Positions 52,101 to 62,928 of a stretch of 64,000 nt of DNA are shown here, in pieces. Position numbers and translations under genes: made by a program. The DNA comes from Papilionanthe hookeriana x Papilionanthe teres (lineage: Eukaryota; Streptophyta; Magnoliopsida; Asparagales; Orchidaceae): the NCBI GenBank assembly GCA_022702705.1, contig CM040423.1, positions 39,226,392-39,290,391 on the forward strand, given 5' to 3'. Under the pieces are notes generated by a model that was given only the letters and a program-made list of their open reading frames with translations, had not been told where the DNA came from and did no database searches. The stretch's first letter is position 1, and the number at the start of each line of letters is the position of its first letter.

Positions 52101-55100
52101 CTTTCTTATGGTTCGCCATGAGTTTAGCGGGTCAGTCTCGTTGGTTTCTCACGCGTCTTTTGCAGCTTTCTACGACTTTGTTTTGTTTTCGTTCGTGACT
52201 TTTCTCGAGTTTTCTACGGACGTTTCTTTTCTTCTTTCCGACTTTCTTGGCTTTCTTCTCGCGATTTTCCTCGCTTTCTCGGCATTTTCTTTCGTTTTTA
52301 CTCGTTGAGTTTTCGCACTTTACTTTCTTTGTACACACCATAAGTACTTCGTTTAGCTAGTGTTGTTTTCACTTACTACTCTACTACTCGCTCTTTTAAG
52401 TATCGACAAATCTGTCACAGATATAAAAAATATATATAAGAATAAACGTATAACATCATACGATGATAAAGAAAGCATACCGTACTCCCGCGATGGTCTT
52501 TACTTTTCTTATCGTTATACCCGTCGAGCATGTTTTACTTTTCAACCCATACTCCCGTTGTGCCTAGACTGTTTACTTTCGCACATATACTCGCTAAGCA
52601 TGTCTTACATTTCCCGTACTTTCTCCCGCTCGAAGATGTTTATACCGTTTAGACATGCTTATCGTTTAGTTCGTTATGAGCACGCTCCTCGTTTATCGCT
52701 TCTGTCGTTACTCCCGTCATCACAGCACACACCCACTCGCAATAAAAATAATAAACGACTCGTACGCTCACTTTAACTTAAGACTTTAAACCTAAGCCGC
52801 GATTCCTCGCTACGACGTGGAGCTTGAGAGCACGGTGGGCAAGACGGCCATCTTCTTCAAAGAAACCCGTGTCGACATCGACAAAACCATCCTTTAGCTT
52901 AAATAACAAGCCTTAGGATTTCGAGGTAGTCCGCCTAGTGCGACATAAACCCTCACCTTTTCTTTTAGGCATTTGCACAGCCCTCCTGTGCGATATAAGC
53001 CCTAACTCGCTTAGGTTTCCGAGGTTGTCGTCTGATACGACGTAAGCCCTCCTATCTTTCGAGTAGTTTCGCATAATCGTGACATTACGCAAACGTAATT
53101 CCTATAATTAATTTGCGTGGATCGAAATTAAAATAAATCTCTTTCCAAAATTTAAAGCCCCAACCATAGATAGCTCCGGACGTCCTCGAGTCCTCCTCGA
53201 GATCTCGCGACATCCCCTACCCTTCTTTCCTTCGACTCCGTAAATAACCGTTCCACATCGCGCCTTTCACCTATCGGATTTCCTACTACCAAATTTCGTC
53301 GAAAACCCTACCTTTCGAATTCGCGAAGATAAAACCCGCGATCTAAATCGAGAGTTCTCTCAAGCGACTTCTAGTCGTTTGAGGTAATTAACTATGAGGC
53401 TCGTCTCTATAGTGAGTTTTAAAGACCCCGTATAATATAAACCCTATTTAATTCTTTCGTATTAAATAGTGAATTTCATTCGGCCCACATAAAGCGTTCG
53501 CGACCGTAACTGGATGTCATGAATTTCGTGGTTTATTCGATCGAGCGATATTGTCGAGTAGCGTGTCTATTCTTCTGAACAGATGCGTTACTCGCGATAT
53601 TACGCTCGTTCATCCAAACTGCTTAACGAACGAGATCCGTCCTTTCTCATTCTCATATTTTAAAACTTAAAATTTTATTTTCAAAAATCAATACATATAT
53701 ATATATAAATTAAATTAAATCCCCAAGCCCTCCTCTCCTAAAGCGGCCGACAGTTTTGTGACTGTATCTAGGAATAAGACTTTTGCTAGAATCTTGATAG
53801 ATCAACAAGCCGCGATCCCATGATCCCTGCTATCTCCAATATCGATTATACTGTGTGCTAAGGTCATAAACACAGACTTTGTCTGTCGCGATCCCGTCAA
53901 CCGACTTTCAGCTAGGTTAAATCACAATTGTGTTGTAACTGTTTTGATCCCATTGCTAGCTTCTTGGTACGCCATGATCCCCTGTGTTTCCTCCTAGCTA
54001 GCTTAGGCCACGAAGGTGTGATTGTCTCGCAAGCTTGATCTCGATGTTGGCATCGCAGCTAGCTCGAATAGCGACTACATCATCATGTTGGCATCCTCGC
54101 ACTCGAATCACGACTGTATGTTGTTCGATTACGAAGGCAACCGCTGTCATTCCTTCTCCCATTTTCCCAGAGAAATTGCAACTCGGGCTTCGAGGTGAAG
54201 AATGATCCATATAGGTTCGATGCTCTATTTTTCTTCAACGGCACAAACAACACAACTGAAGAGGTAGGGGATCTCTCACAAACCCTAAAACTCAAGAACG
54301 CAATCTCATGCATGCATAACCCCAACTCTAAACAAAATTAACCCTATTTATACTCTACAATAATAAATATAAAATTACTAAATTGTTCTTAAATGTCAGC
54401 ATGATAGTTAAAAAAAAAAATTTCAGCTCATTCTCTCAACAACATGAACAACAGCAAAATCCAATATGATTATGTTTGGCACAATAAGATTTCAAAATGT
54501 AAATATGGATATACACATTTATTTACACATGCATATATATGTCAAGAACATTCTTTGCCCATGCGTTATACCATAAAAAAACATGAATTACACATTAAAA
54601 TTCATGGAAAACCCATGTTTTGAATTCTATGATGATATAAGATGATAGGTCATGAAAATTGTTGAGATTTAGAGTATGGCAACATAGTTCTCATTGATAC
54701 AAAAAGGGGTATTTAAAATCTTACAATGAACTCATATAAGAAAAGAAATAAAAACACAATCAAATAAATAAATCATAATAACGAGAAAAAGAAAACTACA
54801 TAATCCATAATAAGAGTAATTAATAAATAATAATGGCTATGGAAAGTCAATAAATCTAATAAATCTAATAATCCCCCTCAAGTTGAAGCATATATGTCAA
54901 TAATTTTTAATTTGGATTTGAAGTCATCGAACAAAGGACTAGAAAGAATCTTGGTGAGGATACGTGCTAGTTGACAACTGGAGAGTACAATAGGAACACA
55001 AATTTTTTCGGACTAAATCTTTTCCTTAATAAAGTGTTTGGCAATCTCCACATGTTTGGTATGATCATACTAGACTGGATTTTTTAGCAATGCTGATAGC

Positions 55101-58100
55101 TGTCTTATTATCACAGAACAACTGTTGTGGGACAAAAGTTGGCATACAAAGTCACGGAGCATAATGTGTAACCAAAGTGCTTCACAGATCCCCAAGGACA
55201 TAGACCAAAATTCAGCTTCAGCACTGCTACGGGAAACTACATAATGTCTTTTTGCTTTTCCACGTGACAAGATTCTCCCATACAAATGAACAATACTCTG
55301 AGGTGAAACGTCGATCATGAACTGACCCATTCCAATCAACATCTGCATAAACAATAATAAACCGAGAGGTGTGATGAGAGAAAAGATCCCGAGTCCGGTG
55401 TCCATTTTAAATAGTGGAGAATCAGTTGAACAGCTTGGAAATGGTGCTCAAAGGAGTCATGTATAAAATTGACTCACTATACCAACTGCGTGACGTATGT
55501 CGGGCCAAGTATGGACAAGGCAAATGTGTTTCCCCACAAGGCGCTTACCCTGAGAAAGATCAACGAAGTCCCACATATGGATCCGTCAAAGAGCATTCAT
55601 ATACTCTACTACTGTCGTTTTCCAAGCTGGATCAACAAGAGCAACCTCAATAGTAGCGGGGATCTGATGATCCATCTGTGGAGTAGCAAATGCTCTGCAA
55701 GTCGGTGATAAACTGCAGAAACAAATATATTTTGTCATAGAATAGAGGGAGCATGTCTGATCCTATCTTACTCAGGAGAACTCACCTCTTCATTCGGAGG
55801 AGGGGTTGTGCTAAGGTTGTCGCCCGGAAAAGAGTCAAGGTCCTGTAAGGAGATAACAGGTTCCAAATTAAGAGCATTATAAAGGGGCGCCGAGTGTAGA
55901 CACATATAGTGGGAGGAGTAGATGATGCACTCACCGGAACAAGGGACTCCTCAATGGCAGTAACACTGGGGGGTACATACATAGGCGCAGGATAAGGGAC
56001 AATGTCTAAGAACCCATGCTCCCCTCACAAGGAGTCGAGCTAGGAAAATAGGAAACACTTTCAAAGAAGGAGAAAACAACATTCACATAAAATTTTGTTA
56101 GTGGTACGATCAAGACACTAATCCTCGAATATTTATGCTTACGTTTTACAATTTATATTTCTTATCAACAATAATATCTTTTCCTCTACAACGACACCAA
56201 AAACTTGATTCCGAAGCAAATAAGAAATCAACTTTAATTATTTTATAATATGGAATTCTACGCAAGTATACATATCGTTTATCAAGTAATATAAGACTTT
56301 CTGATTAAGCCCCGAGATATCAAACTCACAGGAAAATATCTAAAAATTTAAAGAAAGCAGAAAAAAAAACTTTTTACTTTTCTCAATGATTTTGTAAGTT
56401 ATGTTTTAAAAATAGAAAGTTTAAATTCTTTTTTATAATTTTTTAAGAAAAAGTAAAGCAAGCAACTAAAATTATCAGGACTATAAAAACGATATGAAAG
56501 CAAATGAGAATAAAATATCCTTTTCCTCCTCAATGAATCAGTAATAATTATGGAATTTCGTTGTAGAAGTATCAAAATGTGTTGTACCAAATAGGAGCAG
56601 TTATTTTCTTTACCCTTACCTGGTTCTATAAAGAACATAAGTTAATATGAAGTTTTGAAATCTTGTAGATGGGTTAGGCAGGAAAGATACTAGCTCTCAC
56701 TTTAGAGTTCCCTCTTCCCCTCCACCTGGGAGCTAACATCTCATGAGAAAATTTAAAACATCAAACCAAATTGGGAGCTTTAACCTGTCACTCTAAAGTC
56801 ATCTAAATGTACACCCAATCAAAAGCATATCTCCCTATTTATTTGCACTCAACTATATGGACTACATTCTCTCTCATACAATTTCATGTGATTCTCTCTA
56901 ATTGTTGATTGAGACAATACCGCATTGATTCTTACATGTTTTCAAAATAAATTTTAACATCTTAATTGGCCAAATGAAGAAGTAAATGAAGTGCAAGGTA
57001 GTGGAATCATCACAACTTCTTTCAACATTAAACACTTATATTTCACACAACTTCTACCCATAATTTAATTACTTCATCATTTAAAAAAAAAGGATAAAGA
57101 AAACTTCTCAGAACTCATGAAGAAAACACAAACACAATTTGATTTGAAAATATAAATCATAGTGAAAATACAAGTTTTACTTTAAAACAAAATGTAAAAA
57201 CAAAGATAAAAACTTATCTGAAAATCCTCTCCACAAGACTCTTGATGTTCCTCTGAAACTTTGTTTTCCACTAAATGACTCCTCAGAGGGTGGCGCTCAA
57301 TTCTGTAGACTCCAACTCTAACTTTAAACTCCAATACAAACTAGATAAATGGATGAAAGAAAATTGATGAGAAGAAGACTTCAACACCAACTCTTTCCCC
57401 TCTAAACTCTCTATAAGACTCTAATGACTCACTAAAAACTCTTTACACACACCAAAAAGACTCTCTACAACCTTCCACACACACTTAATTAATTACAAGT
57501 CTTCATTTTAATAATTCCGCAAAAAGTGTTTTGGTGTATCTTCAAATCATGTCCAAATTCAATGTATCTACCAAAGGATGCATCTCTTCATTCGAATTTG
57601 TCGCCCAAAAGAAGTTAAGGAAGTTTAAACCAAAAGTTGCTTCAACACCCATTGGAAATAACACCAAATTTGATTTAATTCGCCACTTTGAACTGTCGCG
57701 CCTATGCGCCAACCCTTGGCGCTTAGCCGCCAGAAGCTAATTTTGCACACTTCTCATTTTTGCTCCAAATTTGATCTTTTTTTTGCTTCTTTCATCATAA
57801 TCATTCATTTTAATCATACTTGCAAGAAAAACATGAAAATACCTTCCATTAAAGTGCAATATCATCAAAAATAGGTATAAAATGTGCATAAAAACACTAT
57901 ATATTTTAGGTGTATCAGTCAGCGATACCCCTTTTAGGTGGCAGAGTACCCAAGGAAGATATATTTAATGGATTTGGGATAAAGTTTACTGTAATTGGGG
58001 GCAGTGTTCTGAACAAAAGCAATGCATCCAAAAATATTGGGGTCTGAGGTGGCGAAGACCCGATTTGCAGGAAAGCAAGACATCAAGACAGCTATAGGGG

Positions 58101-61100
58101 TTCGAAACTAGTGAATTTTAGAGGTGACTTTATTTATGAGATAGGTGGCAGTGAGAATTACATCATTCCAAAATGATTTCGGGATACTGGATTGAAACAT
58201 AATGGAACGAGCAACGTCGAGGAGGTGACGATTTTTTCTTTCGGCTAACCTATTGTGTTGAGGATTGTCCATACATAAGCTATGGTGGAGGATACCCTCA
58301 CTCACTTAGAATTCACCCAAAATACAATTGAAAAAATCACGACCATTGTCGGTCCAAAGCACCTGAATAAGAGTTTTGAATTGAGTTAAAATGAAGGTGT
58401 AAAAGTTTTAGAAGGTGACAGCAACCTCCGACTTGTATTTTAAAATATAGATCTGCACCATTCGAGTGTGGTCATCAATCAAGGTCATAAATCACTGTTT
58501 ATAAGTGTAGCTGAGAATTAGAGAGGGTCCCCATAGGTCACTTGTGAATGAGAGAAAGAAACGGAAGGTGTGTAAGTGTGGGGTAGGTAATGGACCTGAT
58601 AATGATTGGCTAGCTGGCATGTCTCATTATTAAAATTAGAAAGGTTTTTATTAGAAAACAACCAAAGATACAAATTTTGAAAATATTGGAAACTATGTTG
58701 ACCTAAACGATAACATAGCAATATAATGGGACATTTAATGACTCGAGATAAGCTACAACTTCTGAGAGGTGTGTCCTTACTCTTCATACTATTCTCTTGG
58801 TAGTAGAGTCCGACTACCCTCTCAGCAGTTCCAATCATCCTCCCGAACAACGATCATGAAAAACATAACAAACAAAAGAGAAATTAGCAACACAATCAAT
58901 ATCATTTGTCAACTTGCTGACAGATAACAAGTTATATTGTAACTAAGGAACACACAAAACAGATTCCAGAGTTGGATCTATTGTTAGAACAACCGGCCAT
59001 TTACCAACAATGAAACTACAAGTGCCATCGGCAAAATTGACGATATCCTTTCCAAAGCACGGATAGTAAGTCGAGAAAACATGTGAGCATCCATTCATGT
59101 GATGTGAGGCATCTGATCAATAATCCATGGACTAGAGGCAGAATAAACCATGAAGTCATAGGAAGAGTACCTTGTCGGACGTGAGAGGTTGATGGGCCCG
59201 TAGAGGTTTGATGTCTTGATCAATTGCTCCATTTGATTTTCCAAGGATTTGGAAGATTTTGAGATATTCCGAGAAGGAGTCGGTTGAGCCGTGGTAGGCT
59301 CGAATGTCGCCTTAAACCCATCGTAGCAGAGGATTTGGCTGAATGTTTGTATGTCGGCTTACCGTGAAGTTTCCAACACTTATCCCGAGTGTGGTTAGGT
59401 TTGTGGTTTTGAGTCATAGATGACTTTTGGAAGAATCACGACAAACAAATACAACTATAGGAAATAAAATCTCAGCAGGGAAGTCTGGTGTTGGACAACT
59501 GCAAGACTACTTCCTCCATAACCGGCGACAGCAGAGGCAAAGGCACCACGAGACCTGCGGCTACTAGAATTGAGGATCCTGCTGACAGGAGAAGACTACC
59601 GTTGTTGGAACCTACAGAGAGGATCAGTTGTACAATTAAGAAATAGGCCGGCTGGAAGGCCTCCTGGGATCAGTAGCTGGCGGCAACAAGGTCTAGACAG
59701 CCACCTGGGATTAGTGGCTGGAACCAATCAGTTGCAAAAGCTACAAAGAAGGTTGCCAACAGAGCGACAAAGCAACAACATTGGAGAGGCAGCCGTTAAA
59801 ACAGCCAACAGTGGCTAAAGGAAAATGACTAAAACCATATGGGCTCCAACAGCCGAAAAGTGGCAAAGCAATAGCCGAACTGGAAAAACGACTGCCGGCA
59901 AATGCTGGACACAAAAGGAAATCAGTTGCTAGAACCACGAAAACGGATGGTTGCTATTTGGTTCCCCATATGTTGTTGCTTGGAAACAGAAGTAAACCTG
60001 CGGCTTGTAGAACCAGGAAAAAAGGTAGCAGGAAAACGACAGCAGGACAAGGGAAAAATTGCAAGAGAAAAATCAGAAGAGAAAACCACCGGCTGCTGGA
60101 ATAGGCAGAGGAGGTCGGTGGCTGCAAGATCTAATGTTAGGCTCTGATACCATGTTGAGATTTGGAGTAGAACAACATAGTTCTCATTAATACAAAGAGG
60201 GGTATTTAAACCCTTACAATGGACTCAAATAAGGAAAGAAATAAAAACACAATCAAAGAAATAAAATCAGATAACGAAAAAAAGAAATCTACATAATGCA
60301 TAAAGGGTAACTAATAAATAACAACGGCTATGGAAAGCCATTAAATCTAATAAATCTAATAAAAACTAAAAATCTTTTTTAAAGCAATTGGAACCACGAA
60401 TTGAACAACTATCAAAGCATTTGATGATTACTGACAATATTTATTATCCATGTTTAGCTCATTTTTATATCTGATAAAAAACAAAACACAACAAAGATTT
60501 TGCAGCACTTTAACAAACTTGAGATTGATTGTGTTCAGCTCAATAAATAATTGAGTATGATAAATGAGACCCCAGCTCTTTCCTTACAGTTGAATGGTAA
60601 TATAAACATTTAATGCAAAAAAAAATTAAGGAAAAAAATATTGTGAATTGGAAATTGAATAGAATGTACTAAAAATATCAAGATACTGACAGTAGCATTA
60701 CCTTACGTGATTTGCAACCACCATTGGATCAAGATCACACCGCACATCCTTGAGATCTGACGACCATTTTGCAGATAGAACCCCAGTAACCATCACATTA
60801 TCTAAACCAAGGGAAACAAAGTTTATGATTAGACCAAGAAAAGAAATTAGAAAAACTCAGCAAAGCATTAAAACCATTCCCAAACAATATTCAATAACAT
60901 CAGAAATTTTAATATAGGAGTAAAGTGTCAAATTAGTCCCCGACTACTTATATAGAGCTGTCTTACTCTCGGAGTTTATAGAAATGCTAAAATAGTTCAC
61001 AACGACTTTAAAATTGAGCAATAATAGTCCTCCATGGGAGTTATTTCAGCCATAATTTAAAGATTTTGAGACTTTCTTTTTTTTTTTTTTGACACTTCTA

Positions 61101-62881
61101 TGAACTCCGGGACAAAAACGGCCCCATGTAGATAGCCAAAGATTATTTTGGCACTTTATTTTGTAATATAGCATTTAGAAAGTAAAAAACCAAAATCAAC
61201 TATCGTCAATTAAAAAAAAAGGTAGCATGTATCAATTCTAATCAAGATGCTTTGGTCCAATCTCTGGTTGTTTCCAATACTTAAACAATCACAAAATTTA
61301 AATACAATACTAATGAACCATATTAAGTCAAAAGCTCATAGGGATAATTTTAATAACTGAAATTTTAATCAAGATACAAACTGATGCAATGTTAGGGCTT
61401 GAAGGATGTATAGTTGGAAAGTTGTCGAGCATCGGAGGCTGAGTGACCAAGGTCGAGTGCCTGAGAGCCTAGTGACTAAGGTCGAGCGCCTGAAGCCGAG
61501 TGACCGAGATCGAGTGCCCAAGGTCGAGTGATGAAAGAAAAGTGTTTGGAACTAGATTAGCGGAGAGCGAATATTCAATGATAGGTAACCTAAATCGAGA
61601 CTGCAAACCAAATGGCTTGAAGGCTATTATCTAAAGTTCGAGTTTCGGGGTCTGCGTATGTCGTGATCTTGCGTTATTAGTTTGGATCAAGTGCTATCGA
61701 CAATCATCCGAGATCAAGGCTTTCTTATACGCTTGGATCAAGTGCTCTGCAAGACGTGATCCCTTCCCACAATCATCCGCTTCCCCGCTAGATCTGAATC
61801 GCGATATTAGTTTGGATCAAGTGCTATCGACGCCATGATCCCATCGTCAGCTTCCCTGCTAGGTGAAATTGTGATTGTTTACCCCTGTAAGCAGTGGCAC
61901 CTTCATTGACGAGGCTATGAAGGCTCGTGATCGACAAAAGTCACTTCTAAAAATTTTTTATACCCGTAATCAATGTTTTGATACCAATTTGATATGATTC
62001 GAAGTCAAAATCAGCACACATTTTCACATAAATTAAGCCAAATACAAATTTTATTTCCCAAACAACAAATCAAAGAAATACAATACTAATAGCTCATACG
62101 AATACAAAAAATAAGTACCTACAATTCGGGAGGTAGATGATCCCAATTACTATAATTCGAGAGGTATGAAATCTCTCCCATATCCTAAACCTAAAAAACA
62201 AAACTCAATCCCATGCATAAATCTAACCGTAGACATAATGAGCCTGCTTATACCCAACAACAACAACAACAACAATAATAATAATAGACCAAACTGCCCT
62301 TTGGCGTACAAAAGATTAAATTTCTTTTTAGCTAGGCACCAATGTAACAGAATCCAACTGTTCAAAACTCGCCACTCATCAAAAGCCGCCCAAGATAAGG
62401 ATGTGAACCAATGTCAAGTGCCTAAGCTGAATGACCAAGGTCGAGTGCCTGAGGTGGAGTGACCAAGGTCGAGTGCCTGAGGTGGAGTGACCAAGGTCGA
62501 GCGCCTGAAGTCGAGTGACCAAGGTCGAGCGCCTAAAGTTGAGTGACCAAGATCGAGTGCCTGAAATCGAGTGATCGAAGCAAAGAGTTAGGAACCAGAT
62601 TAGAGTAGAATAAGCATTCAATGATGGGTAACTGAAGTTTAGCACTAGAACCAAATGGCTTGAAGCCTATTATCTAAATTCAGGTGTTTTATCCTCTGCA
62701 TCCCAATGATACAATCGAATGTTGAATTTCAAAAGATGAAATACCTATGTTAAGGGATCTAACGCGGGATAGGCCCAAAAGTGCCATTGTATCAAAATCC
62801 TTGCCATTATAAATAGAGAAATTAAATATAATAGAGGTATGGAAAAAATCGGCTCTGTAAATAAGACTTCCAATACAAGTG

Positions 62882-62928
<47 letters not shown>

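Larger units (their letters stand above)
48510..53752 (+). mobile_element. Giant solo LTR, copy B (5243 bp)
   Basis: It begins TGTTGACCTC and ends GCGGCCGACA, with a perfect target duplication GTTTT at 48505-48509 and 53753-53757. It is inverted relative to copy A and alignable with it along most of its length (for example both purine/pyrimidine-biased arrays and the GAGGACTAGACCCCTAGG block). It contains an (AT)n tract, a GC-rich block, a tandem array and a conserved hairpin. No retroelement proteins are visible. Confidence 0.75.
47036..54412 (-). mobile_element. Chromovirus (Gypsy) relic split by solo LTR B
   Basis: Related LTRs are at about 47036-47256 (3') and 54220-54412 (5'); a polypurine GTGGGGGGAG borders the 3' LTR on the minus strand. 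Read on the minus strand, 47700-47580 gives GEPSLCKALVKFKTMV, typical of the segment before chromovirus RT. Next come ATILSKIDLKLGHQQVR and GHYEFLV, then directly KWQGLSNDDTTREPYDVIQQ, which is chromodomain. Most of RT and all of RNase H and integrase are missing. One in-frame stop lies at 47409-47407. The relic carries 5.2 kb of solo LTR B. Confidence 0.75.
54660..60363 (-). mobile_element. Copia retrotransposon split by a Gypsy LTR
   Basis: Short LTRs of about 210 bp lie at 54660-54871 and 60153-60363 (both TGTTGAGATTT on the plus strand). The primer-binding site ATGGTATCAGAGC adjoins the 5' LTR. On the minus strand: gag with THTRDKCWKLHGKP-type residues (59400-59340); integrase end AERKNRHLLDVARSIM and PKSFWNDVILTATYLIN (58280-58120); the integrase tail VFGCIAFVQNTAPNYSK up to 57917; RT pieces from 56100 to 55500; RNase H VVSRSSAEAEFWSMSLGICE (55260-55190). 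Stops and frameshifts are many. The Gypsy sequence at 56102-57916 interrupts it between integrase and RT. Confidence 0.85.
46757..60701 (-). other. MCM9 intron of 13.9 kb
   Basis: It contains a chromovirus relic split by solo LTR B, then a Copia split by a Gypsy LTR. The intervals 46757-47035, 54420-54659 and 60364-60701 show nothing recognisable. Confidence 0.9.
61383..62700 (-). mobile_element. Partial LTR element F with minisatellite LTRs
   Basis: A complete LTR (61991-62700) starts TGATATGATTCG on the plus strand and ends CTCTGCA. It is bordered by a primer-binding-site-like TTGGTATCAAAAC on the minus strand. A partial second LTR (61383-61656) repeats the minisatellite and the CAAATGGCTTGAAG-CTATTATC end. 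Only about 330 bases of leader lie between them. That leader resembles the leader of the chromovirus relic at 53760-54000, so the two are related. Confidence 0.6.

Noticed and set aside
59570..60147. Two plus-strand open frames of 81-82 residues
   Set aside because: They are antisense to the leader between the primer-binding site and gag of the Copia at 54660-60363.
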